A stretch of 64,000 bases of DNA from UBA1479 sp040216635 (GTDB lineage: Bacteria; Pseudomonadota; Alphaproteobacteria; Rhodospirillales; Casp-alpha2), in contig JAVJOU010000014.1 of assembly GCA_040216635.1 (NCBI GenBank), positions 23,826 to 87,825 on the forward strand. The letters run 5' to 3'. Below are positions 57,130 to 64,000 of the stretch, in pieces (position 1 is the stretch's first letter; each line of letters starts with the position of its first letter). A program made the position numbers and the translations under genes. A model generated the notes under the pieces. The model was given only the letters and a program-made list of their open reading frames with translations. It made no database searches and had not been told where the DNA came from.

Positions 57130-58502
57130 GCGAGCAAACGCCAGGAGATGTCACTTCCGCCGCCAAGGCGGCGGGAGCGGGCACCTGCGCCGTCATTCAT
57201 CCCAATATGATTCCGTCCGGCGGCGGCGAAACGCGCAGTGCGAAAGCCAATCTTGAAGAAGCCATCGCCCTGGCCGGTGCCATCGACTTGGACGTCGTCC
57301 ACGCGGAATCGTTCGAACTGCCCAAACCCAGACCGGCAACCTTGATGGGCAAGGGCACGGTCGAGCGCATCGCCGACACCCTGCATGATCTGCACGATTG
57401 CGACATCGCCATCGTCAACGCCAACCTGACCCCGGTTCAACAGCGCAATCTTGAAACCGCCTGGGAAATCAAGGTCATCGACCGTACCGGTCTGATCCTG
57501 GAAATCTTCGGTGCACGGGCCCGCACGCGGGAAGGGCGCCTGCAGGTCGATCTGGCGGCGCTCAGTTACCAGCTGGGACGCCTGGTCCGCAGTTGGACCC
57601 ACCTGGAACGTCAACGCGGCGGGGCAGGCTTCATGGGCGGTCCCGGCGAACGGCAGATCGAACTCGACCGCCGCATGATCCGCCAGAAGATCGCGCGCCT
57701 GAAGCGCGAGCTGGGTGAGGTCAAGCGGACCCGTTCCCTGCAACGCCGCGCCCGTCAGCGCGTGCCCTATCCGGTGGTTGCCCTGGTCGGCTACACCAAC
57801 GCCGGAAAATCGACCCTGTTCAACCGCCTGACAGGCGCCGATGTCGTCGCCAAGGACCAGTTGTTCGCGACCCTGGACCCGACCATGCGGCGCCTGGACC
57901 TGCCGGGGGCCGGGCCGGTCATTCTGTCCGATACGGTCGGTTTCATTTCCGATCTGCCGCACCAGCTGGTCAATGCCTTCCACGCCACTCTGGAAGAAGT
58001 CGTCGAAGCGGACATGGTTCTTCATGTGCGCGACATCGCCGACCCGGAAACGGAAATCCAGCGCCGCGATGTGCTGGACGTGCTCGGCGAATTGGGCCTG
58101 GGCGACGGAACACCGGATAACCCGGAAGACGAACCCCGGACGCCGATGACCGAAGCCCTCAACAAAATCGACCTTTTGTCACCGGACGAACTGGACGCGC
58201 TGGAACAACGCATCGCCCGTCAGGACAACAACCCGCCCGTAGCCATTTCCGCCGTGACCGGGCAGGGTTTGGATGCGCTCATCCAACGCATTCAGGACGA
58301 ATTGGGGGATGCCTTCGGCGAGATCGAGGTCGACCTCGGCTTTGACGAGGGAGCGACCCTGGCCTGGATCTACGAGCATGGGGATGTCCTGGACCGTCAA
58401 GACGGCGAGGACGGCATTCATCTGCGCGTGCGACTGGACGCCCGAAGCCAGTCGCAATTGCTGTCGCGTATCGACAGCAGCCGTCAGGCGCGTCTACACT
58501 AA
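57126..58502 (+). CDS. hflX: ribosome-associated GTPase HflX
   Basis: HflX splits stalled 70S ribosomes, particularly after heat. The 458-residue protein begins at a TTG overlapping hfq. It has the N-terminal HflX domain (TLMGKGTVERIA, NANLTPVQQRNLE, RQIELDRRMIRQKI) and the GTPase motifs GYTNAGKSTLFNRL (G1), SDTVGFISDLP (G3) and NKIDLL (G4). The hfq-hflX pair is conserved. Confidence 0.96.
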   Translation: MSEQTPGDVTSAAKAAGAGTCAVIHPNMIPSGGGETRSAKANLEEAIALAGAIDLDVVHAESFELPKPRPATLMGKGTVERIADTLHDLHDCDIAIVNANLTPVQQRNLETAWEIKVIDRTGLILEIFGARARTREGRLQVDLAALSYQLGRLVRSWTHLERQRGGAGFMGGPGERQIELDRRMIRQKIARLKRELGEVKRTRSLQRRARQRVPYPVVALVGYTNAGKSTLFNRLTGADVVAKDQLFATLDPTMRRLDLPGAGPVILSDTVGFISDLPHQLVNAFHATLEEVVEADMVLHVRDIADPETEIQRRDVLDVLGELGLGDGTPDNPEDEPRTPMTEALNKIDLLSPDELDALEQRIARQDNNPPVAISAVTGQGLDALIQRIQDELGDAFGEIEVDLGFDEGATLAWIYEHGDVLDRQDGEDGIHLRVRLDARSQSQLLSRIDSSRQARLH

Positions 58503-58528
58503 TTTCCGGACGATCCAGGGACGGACTT

Positions 58529-58564
58529 ACACCGGTTGGTAACCAATTCCCGCTAAACCGGTGT
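58529..58564 (+). repeat. long-range hairpin after hflX
   Basis: ACACCGGTT (58529-58537) pairs perfectly with AACCGGTGT (58556-58564) across an 18-base loop. It lies 26 bases after the hflX stop and precedes a second hairpin. No T-run follows. Confidence 0.55.
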
Positions 58565-58590
58565 CATCTTGATTTCGACGGCAATAGGGG

Positions 58591-58607
58591 CCCGTTTCAA
58601 AAACGGG
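58591..58607 (+). promoter_or_regulatory. hairpin covering the ribosome-binding site of the small gene at 58616
   Basis: CCCGTTT and AAACGGG form a seven-base-pair stem with a CAA loop. The GGG of the 3' arm is part of GGGTGA, the probable ribosome-binding site eight bases before ATG 58616. Folding would hide this site. Confidence 0.5.
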
Positions 58608-58615
58608 TGAAACCC

Positions 58616-58885
58616 ATGGCGACAAACCGCAGCCAGCATAAATGGCGCGCCAAGAACAAACTGGTCAAACGCCAGTTGAACGTCATGGCCAAAAGCCATG
58701 TCCATGAGTATCTGCAGACCCTGGCCGACGATTTCCGCCTGCGTGGTAAAGGCGAAGCCGTATCCTTCGCGACCTTCGTCACCCGCGCCCTGATGCAGCG
58801 CGCCGACTACAGCGACGATGCCGCGCAGATGCTGGAAGATCTGGCCGAAGCCTATCACCGCGACCGCGACATTCATTCCAACTGA
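58616..58885 (+). CDS. small conserved hypothetical protein
   Basis: An 89-residue basic, helical protein (SQHKWRAKNKLVKRQLNVM, FVTRALMQRADYSDDAAQML). ATG 58616 follows GGGTGA; a GTG at 58607 is possible. There is no membrane segment. The gene lies between hflX and an inositol-phosphatase-like gene. The family is not recognised; the pattern KxVKRQLNVMAKSHVHEYL suggests a small DNA- or RNA-binding protein, but this is a guess. Confidence 0.6.
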   Translation: MATNRSQHKWRAKNKLVKRQLNVMAKSHVHEYLQTLADDFRLRGKGEAVSFATFVTRALMQRADYSDDAAQMLEDLAEAYHRDRDIHSN

Positions 58886-58927
58886 CGGCGCCGCGCCCGG
58901 GCGCGCCTGCCACGGCCTTCTTAAATC

Positions 58928-59740
58928 ATGACATCCCATATCGATCCCGCCCGCGTCGCGACCCTTCTCCGCGAAGCGGCGGAAACGGAAATCATGCCGC
59001 GCTTCCGCCAGCTTGAAAGCCACGAAATCACGGAAAAGAACCCAGGTGACCTTGTCACCGTGGCGGATCAGGCAGCGGAGGCCTTTCTTACCAGGCACCT
59101 CGCGGATTTGATTCCGAACGCCCTGATCATCGGCGAGGAAGCCCATGAGTCCCAACCCGCCGCCCTGGCGGCGCTCGGCAGTGCGGAATGGGCCTGGATC
59201 ATCGATCCCCTGGACGGAACCCACAACTTCGCCCATGGCAAGGCCAGGTTCGCGGTCATCCTGGCCCTGGCGCATCGCGGCGAAACCGTCATGGGATGGA
59301 TATACGATCCGGTCAACGGCCGCCTGGCCGTGGCGGAGAAGGGGGCCGGGGCAATGATCGACGGCAACAGGCTGCAATTGTCCGCATCCCAGCCGGTCTC
59401 GGACATGACCGGCTCGGTCGGGCCCAAGCTGGCGGAACGGGTGCGCCGCCGGGCGGCAGAGAAGGGAAAGGCGATCCCCCGGGAATTCCTGCGCTACCGT
59501 TGTGTGGGGCTGGAATACATGGACCTTGCCGCCGGTGTTCTTGATTTCGCCCGCTATGCGGGCCGTCTGATGGCCTGGGACCATGCGGCCGGCGTGCTGC
59601 TGCATTTGGAAGCGGGCGGGTTCGCCGCCATGACCGGCGACGGCCGTGCCTATGACCCAGGTGCGAAACGCCCGGGCGATGCCCTGTTCCTCGCCCCCGA
59701 CAGCGACACCTGGGGCGAACTGAACCGTCTTTTGTCCTGA
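58928..59740 (+). CDS. inositol monophosphatase family protein
   Basis: A 270-residue magnesium-dependent phosphatase of the IMPase/SuhB/HisN superfamily. The metal motifs are VTVADQAAEAFL, IGEEAHES and DPLDGTHNFAHG, and a third site is WDHAAGVLLHLEAGG. The substrate cannot be decided between inositol phosphate, histidinol phosphate or 3'-phosphoadenosine phosphate. Confidence 0.92.
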   Translation: MTSHIDPARVATLLREAAETEIMPRFRQLESHEITEKNPGDLVTVADQAAEAFLTRHLADLIPNALIIGEEAHESQPAALAALGSAEWAWIIDPLDGTHNFAHGKARFAVILALAHRGETVMGWIYDPVNGRLAVAEKGAGAMIDGNRLQLSASQPVSDMTGSVGPKLAERVRRRAAEKGKAIPREFLRYRCVGLEYMDLAAGVLDFARYAGRLMAWDHAAGVLLHLEAGGFAAMTGDGRAYDPGAKRPGDALFLAPDSDTWGELNRLLS

Positions 59741-59860
59741 GACATATCGTCCCTTGCCCCTTTGGGGGACGGGCGTTTAGCATGCCCCCGGCCCCGTCTC
59801 GCAGGGGCCTGTATCGTATGGGACATATATCTTTAGCAGAACGAATTCGGAGGAGGCGGC

Positions 59861-60730
59861 ATGGCGCGCTGTGCATTCATCGGCCTCGGCGTCATGGGGT
59901 ATCCCATGGCCGGGCACTTGGCGAAAAACGGACATCAGGTCACGGTCTATAACCGGACCACGGCCAAGGCGGAAAAATGGGCCGCCGATCATGGCGGTGC
60001 CTTCGGCACGACCCCGGCCGAAGCCGCCAAAGGTGCTGAATTCGTGTTTTCCTGCGTGGGCAACGATGACGACCTGCGTTCCGTAACTCTGGGTGATGAC
60101 GGCATGCTCGCGGGAATGGAGGAGGGCGCCATCCTGGTCGATCACACAACGGCGTCCGCCGCCGTCGCCCGTGAGATCGCGGAACAGGCATCGGCAAAGG
60201 GCATCGGTTTCATCGACGGCCCCGTTTCCGGCGGCCAAGCCGGGGCAGAGAACGGCGTACTGACGGTCATGTGCGGCGGATCGGAAAGCGACTTCGCCAA
60301 GGCCAAACCTGTGATCCAGTCTTTCGCCCGGGCAGTCACGCTCCTGGGCCCGGTCGGCAGCGGCCAGCTCTGCAAGATGGTCAACCAGATCACCATTGCC
60401 GGCCTGCTTCAGGGGTTGTCCGAAGGTCTCGACTTCGGGATGCGCGCAGGCCTTGACGTCAAACAGGTGCTGGACGTGATTTCCAAAGGGGCCGCGCAAA
60501 GCTGGCAGATGGAAAATCGCGGCACCACCATGGTCGATGACGAATTCGATTTCGGCTTCGCCGTGGACTGGATGCGCAAGGATCTGGGCATCTGCTTCGC
60601 CGAGGCCGAAGCCAATGGCGCCGACCTGACCGTGACCCGCATCGTCGACGGCTATTACAAGGACGTGCAGGACATGGGCGGCAACCGCTGGGATACCTCG
60701 TCGCTGATCCGCCGCCTGCGCCGCAAATAG
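59861..60730 (+). CDS. beta-hydroxyacid dehydrogenase (3-hydroxyisobutyrate dehydrogenase family)
   Basis: The 289-residue NAD(P)-dependent oxidoreductase has the dinucleotide motif GLGVMGYPMAGHLAKNGHQV, the substrate motif FIDGPVSGGQAGAENG and the catalytic Lys in GSGQLCKMVNQ. Members oxidise 3-hydroxyisobutyrate, tartronate semialdehyde or related acids. It is preceded by GGAGGAGGC. Its link to valine breakdown is possible but unproven. Confidence 0.9.
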   Translation: MARCAFIGLGVMGYPMAGHLAKNGHQVTVYNRTTAKAEKWAADHGGAFGTTPAEAAKGAEFVFSCVGNDDDLRSVTLGDDGMLAGMEEGAILVDHTTASAAVAREIAEQASAKGIGFIDGPVSGGQAGAENGVLTVMCGGSESDFAKAKPVIQSFARAVTLLGPVGSGQLCKMVNQITIAGLLQGLSEGLDFGMRAGLDVKQVLDVISKGAAQSWQMENRGTTMVDDEFDFGFAVDWMRKDLGICFAEAEANGADLTVTRIVDGYYKDVQDMGGNRWDTSSLIRRLRRK

Positions 60731-60761
60731 GCGCACCACGGCAAGGGGTTAGGCCGCGCGG

Positions 60762-61130
60762 ATGACCTACGACGAGTTCAACGCATTCTGCGCGTCGCTT
60801 CCGGCCACGACCCATGTCGTGCAATGGGGCGGCTCGGACGTGTGGAAGGTCGGCGGCAAGGTTTTCGCCATCGGCGGCTGGAACGCGGGCGAACATGCGG
60901 GCATCACCTTCAAGGTCTCCGAATTCGCCTATGACGTGCTGCGCGACATGCCGGGTCTGCGGCCGGCCCCTTATCTGGCCTCGCGCGGCATGAAGTGGAT
61001 CCAGGAATACGACGCGCCCGGCCTGGGCGACGACGGGCTCAGGGACCATATAGCGGAATCCCATAGGATCGTGTCCCTGGGGCTGACCAAGAAGCTGCAG
61101 AAGGAACTGGGGCTTAATCAGGACGGCTGA
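60762..61130 (+). CDS. MmcQ/YjbR family DNA-binding-fold protein
   Basis: A 122-residue protein of the YjbR family: MTYDEFNAFCASLPATTHVVQWGGSDVWKVGGKVFA in pieces, the central WKVGGKVFAI and C-terminal IAESHRIV. The fold resembles CyaY-like DNA-binding domains but no function is established. It lies 31 bases after the dehydrogenase gene. Confidence 0.85.
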   Translation: MTYDEFNAFCASLPATTHVVQWGGSDVWKVGGKVFAIGGWNAGEHAGITFKVSEFAYDVLRDMPGLRPAPYLASRGMKWIQEYDAPGLGDDGLRDHIAESHRIVSLGLTKKLQKELGLNQDG

Positions 61131-61182
61131 CCGCCGCGCTGCGCGCATGTCGGCACACAGGGTGGCGCTGGCACAAACCCCA

Positions 61183-61240
61183 GACGTCGCCCCCGGGCTT
61201 GACCCGGGGGTCCATGGATTGGGGACGGAGAATGACAGGA
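61183..61240. repeat. REP-like palindromic element
   Basis: CCCCCGGG (61190-61197), CTTGA and CCCGGGGG (61203-61210) form a perfect eight-base-pair hairpin, flanked by GACGTC on the left and GAATGACAGG on the right. The core resembles intergenic palindromes scattered through many alphaproteobacterial genomes. Only one copy is seen in this window, in the convergent gap between the yjbR-like and lipoprotein genes. Confidence 0.6.
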
Positions 61241-61241
61241 C

Positions 61242-61859
61242 CTAGCGCAGGCTGATCTGCATCTGCGGCGTGGCGCGGTAGATATTGGGAATGCGGTAGA
61301 TATAGACCTTAGTGCGCGGCCCGCGGGAGGTGAAATCCTTCACCTCGTCGGCATTATGACTGACCACCTTGGTGTCGGTGATGACCCGAAGTTCGCCCGA
61401 CATGTTCAGGCCCTGCTCGACGATCCGGTCTTTCTGGCTTTTCGGCAGGGACCGACCCAGCATGTTGATAATGCGCTTTTCCTTGTTATAGGCGATGCCG
61501 AATATGTGCTCGTTCCGGCGCAGGAAAGTCACGGATTTGGCTTGCAGCAGATCGCCTTCGCGCTGCCACTGCATCTTAAAATAGCCCTGCTTGATATAGC
61601 CGAATTCCTTGGCGTCCGGGTCGCGCTCGATATCGGCTTTGAGCTTTTTGACTTCTTCGACTTCCTGTGCCCCCTGAACTTCTCCGCTTTTCAGCTTTCC
61701 ATACAGACGTGTGTCGACCATGTAGCCGGAGAAGATCATCTTGTAGTAACCGCGCCGGTCGAGCTCGATTTCCGCATCGAACCGCGCCGGCAGGTAACAG
61801 CCGGTCAACGCCACGGCGGCGATAAGCAGAAAAAGCAGGGGGTAGGCGCGGCGGATCAT
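61242..61859 (-). CDS. putative lipoprotein
   Basis: ATG 61859 gives a 205-residue lipoprotein precursor with the signal IRRAYPLLFLLIAAVALTGC and the lipobox LTGC. The mature protein is mixed alpha/beta and ends with a basic region (RGPRTKVYIYRIPNIYRATP). No family is recognised. Two upstream ATGs (61883, 61904) extend the frame. Its function is unknown. Confidence 0.7.
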   Translation of the reverse strand: MIRRAYPLLFLLIAAVALTGCYLPARFDAEIELDRRGYYKMIFSGYMVDTRLYGKLKSGEVQGAQEVEEVKKLKADIERDPDAKEFGYIKQGYFKMQWQREGDLLQAKSVTFLRRNEHIFGIAYNKEKRIINMLGRSLPKSQKDRIVEQGLNMSGELRVITDTKVVSHNADEVKDFTSRGPRTKVYIYRIPNIYRATPQMQISLR

Positions 61860-61943
61860 TGATGCGGGGGCTCCCAAAGGCATCGAAACGATTAAGTCCT
61901 TCAACCTTCTAGCTCATTCCGCACGGGCGGTCAGCGGTTTTCC

Positions 61944-62798
61944 TCATTCCGCCGCATCGCCCCGCAGCTTGCCGCGAGGTTTGTCGTGGGCCTTTTCCGC
62001 CTGCCAGGTACGTTCCATCTCGTCCAGGCTGGCCTCTGCCGGGTCCAGGCCCGCGTCCTTCAGACGCTTTTCCATACGTCGAAAGCGGTCCTCGAACTTG
62101 GAATTTCCGTCGCGCAGGGCCGTTTCCGGGTCGATCTTCAGATGCCGGGCCAAGTTCGCGACGGCGAACAGAAGGTCGCCCATTTCCTCCTCAAGCCGGG
62201 CCTTGGACGCGCCCGCATCCATTTCCGCGCGCAGTTCCGTCAGTTCTTCCTCGATCTTGGCGATCACGGGGGCGGCATCGGGCCAATCGAAGCCGATGCG
62301 GGCCGCGCGTTTCTGCAGCTTTTCCGCGCGGGTGAGGGCGGGCAAATTGACCGCCACGCCGTCCAGCACACTGCTATCTGAGGGATCGGCATCGCCGCTC
62401 TTTTCCGCCCGTTCCCTGGCTTTCAGGTCTTCCCAATGGATCGTCTGGGCCTCGGCCGTGTCGATGTCCACATTGCCGAACACATGGGGATGGCGACGGA
62501 TCATCTTGTCGGAAATGGCCCGGGCGACGTCGTCATAATTGAATTCACCGGCTTCTTCGGCCATGCGGGCATGGAAAAAGACCTGCAGCAGCAAATCCCC
62601 CAATTCGTCCTTGAGCGCCGCCATGTCGCCCCGTTGGATCGCATCGGCGACTTCGTAGGCTTCTTCGATGGTGTAGGGCGCGATGGTCGCGAAAGTCTGT
62701 TCCACATCCCAGGGACAGCCGCCGTCAGGGTCGCGCAGCTTGGCCATCACGGCGCGCAACCGTTCTGTGGGGGAGCGGGAATCGTGATCCTGGGACAC
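61944..62798 (-). CDS. mazG: nucleoside triphosphate pyrophosphohydrolase MazG
   Basis: MazG hydrolyses NTPs and, in E. coli, lowers ppGpp under starvation. GTG 62798 is chosen because GGAAGG lies eight bases before it; the frame runs upstream to 62870 without similarity. Two MazG repeats are visible: LRDPDGGCPWDVEQTFATIAPYTIEEAYEVADAI (in pieces) with ELGDLLLQVFFHA, and KIEEELTELRAEM with EEEMGDLLFAVANLARH. The protein is 284 residues. Confidence 0.93.
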   Translation of the reverse strand: MSQDHDSRSPTERLRAVMAKLRDPDGGCPWDVEQTFATIAPYTIEEAYEVADAIQRGDMAALKDELGDLLLQVFFHARMAEEAGEFNYDDVARAISDKMIRRHPHVFGNVDIDTAEAQTIHWEDLKARERAEKSGDADPSDSSVLDGVAVNLPALTRAEKLQKRAARIGFDWPDAAPVIAKIEEELTELRAEMDAGASKARLEEEMGDLLFAVANLARHLKIDPETALRDGNSKFEDRFRRMEKRLKDAGLDPAEASLDEMERTWQAEKAHDKPRGKLRGDAAE

Positions 62799-62882
62799 GT
62801 GCGACACCTTCCGGTCCGAAGCGTTGGGAGACAATAACAAGCCCACCAAGGGTAGCCGACCGCGCCGCACCCCGCCAAGGGG

Positions 62883-64000
62883 TCACGCAGAATCCGGCTG
62901 CCGTTTAAGGAAGCCGTGGAAGACGTTTTCCAATAATCGCGATACGTTGTTGTCGAAATCATTGACCGGCAATGCGCCGCAGAAAGTGATCGAGCCCGTG
63001 GAGAACACAGCCCCGCCGCCGGGTACGTCGAAGTACACCATATCGGCCCTGATCAGTTGTTCCGCCGGCGCATGGGACCAGGTCTTGACGTGGGTCAGCC
63101 ATTCCTCTGGCGGAAGCTGGAAGCTATCCGGGGGGTCCTCGGACGTCGCCAGGATATGAACGTTCGGCGGCGTCCCGAGGCGGCTATCGACCCGGTCCAG
63201 CTCATAACCCGCAGCCCCGCCGCCGCACAGACCGAAATCACCGATGACCTCATCATCGATACCGTCGAAAATCCAGGCGGTGTCCGGATGACGGGAACCT
63301 TCTTTCCGGCGATAGTAGGTCCCTTCGAAATCGCCCTGTACGGTATAGCCGACACCGACCAACTGTTGCGGCGGTCGTGCATTACGCCGCCAGGTACCGC
63401 CGTATTCACGATTGAAGGCGTGGTAGTATTCTCCCGGATCGGAAGCCCAGGCGCGTAGCCCGCCCTCGGCCCGGCGAATTTCGATCAAACCGTCCATTTC
63501 CGGGTGCAAGGCGACCCGCCAATAAAACCCGTTACCGCCCAAATACGCCAGATTTCCGCCGTTGTCCCGGTAATTCCTGAACGCATTCAGGGTCTCGGTC
63601 GTGTGATATTCGGGATGGCTGCAGGTCGACACGGCGGCATAACCGGCCAGCAGACCGGCCCCCTCGTGGTGCAATTCCCAATCGGTCACGATATCGAACG
63701 GTATGTCCTTGGCGGTCAACCAGGCAAACAGGTGCGTGTCGGCGGGAAAGTGCCGCAATCCCGAGCCCGATGCCTCGTTGCCGAACGCGTGATAACCCGG
63801 ACGAAGGTTGAAAATGGGCCGATGCCAGGTCGTATGGCAGATGCCGGATCCATCGGTGTGATCGTTATAGGTCGATAGGCCGAACTGCGGATATTCCGCC
63901 GCGTTATGGGGATAGGCCTGCCATTCCGCCGCCCGCGCTTTCCATTCCGGCCCGAATTCGGCGCGGGCCTGATTGGCATAAATGACATAGGTAAACGTCG
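62883..64000 (-). CDS. N,N-dimethylformamidase large-subunit-like protein, partial
   Basis: The frame enters from the right edge and ends at 62883, giving about 372 C-terminal residues. Recognisable stretches are FGLSTYNDHTDGSGICHTTW, HFPADTHLFAWL, VTDWELHHEGAGLLAGYAAVSTCSHPEY (in pieces) and LGGNGFYWRVALHPE. It resembles the catalytic subunit of N,N-dimethylformamidase (DmfA2-like domain). A small subunit would be expected nearby but outside the window. Members of this fold hydrolyse amides; the true substrate is unknown. Confidence 0.75.
   Translation of the reverse strand, partial: TFTYVIYANQARAEFGPEWKARAAEWQAYPHNAAEYPQFGLSTYNDHTDGSGICHTTWHRPIFNLRPGYHAFGNEASGSGLRHFPADTHLFAWLTAKDIPFDIVTDWELHHEGAGLLAGYAAVSTCSHPEYHTTETLNAFRNYRDNGGNLAYLGGNGFYWRVALHPEMDGLIEIRRAEGGLRAWASDPGEYYHAFNREYGGTWRRNARPPQQLVGVGYTVQGDFEGTYYRRKEGSRHPDTAWIFDGIDDEVIGDFGLCGGGAAGYELDRVDSRLGTPPNVHILATSEDPPDSFQLPPEEWLTHVKTWSHAPAEQLIRADMVYFDVPGGGAVFSTGSITFCGALPVNDFDNNVSRLLENVFHGFLKRQPDSA

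Overview
The window is about 60% GC, almost entirely coding, and reads as chromosome of a motile alphaproteobacterium, most likely in or near the Rhodospirillales. Evidence for this is the dusB-ntrB-ntrC-ntrY-ntrX-trkA-HAD-hfq-hflX order, the pdxJ-acpS-lepB-rnc-era-recO-parC cluster after a RelA/SpoT gene, the ribD-ribE-ribBA-ribH-nusB-thiL run, fused IspDF, plsX-fabH-ihfA-merR, and proteins typical of the class (DUF6898, ubiquinol-cytochrome c chaperone, Bpt). I see no prophage, transposase, integrase, CRISPR array or rRNA. The only tRNA is tRNA-Pro(GGG).

Layout. 1-8.1 kb: stringent response, vitamin B6, ACP activation, signal peptidase, RNase III, Era, RecO and ParC on the plus strand, with parC interrupted by an in-frame TAG. 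8.1-11.2 kb: bpt and motAB on the minus strand, with a sigma-54-type promoter upstream of motA. 11.2-24.8 kb: mixed metabolism (flavin reductase, membrane-anchored methyltransferase, ilvA, penicillin acylase, CoA transferase, hydrolase, cheW, hemB, fused acyl-CoA mutase icmF). 23.9-26.5 kb: a LysR / pirin / isochorismatase module. 26.7-34.6 kb: rpiB, glyA, nrdR, riboflavin genes, nusB, thiL and a FliL-like protein. 34.8-42.3 kb: H+-pyrophosphatase, bamE, cytochrome bc1 chaperone, yceD-rpmF-plsX-fabH-ihfA-merR and tRNA-Pro. 42.4-43.7 kb: the least gene-dense part, with candidate small-RNA signals, a [2Fe-2S] protein and an orphan hypothetical gene. 43.7-58.5 kb: cutA, a degenerate response regulator, ispDF, a cytochrome-assembly-like membrane protein and the Ntr/trkA/hfq/hflX block. 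58.6-64 kb: a small conserved protein, inositol-phosphatase-like enzyme, beta-hydroxyacid dehydrogenase, YjbR protein, lipoprotein, mazG and a partial dimethylformamidase-like gene.

Most of this is housekeeping. The points most worth a second look are the amber codon 257 of parC; a candidate minus-strand small RNA at about 42.43-42.51 kb (a CRP/FNR-type palindrome centred 41.5 bases before a plausible start, an anti-Shine-Dalgarno-like stretch, a perfect terminator hairpin); a LiuR-like operator before icmF; an inverted repeat overlapping the putative -10 box of dusB-ntrBC; and tandem hairpins in front of the small gene after hflX, one of which covers its ribosome-binding site. No clearly new multi-gene system was found.
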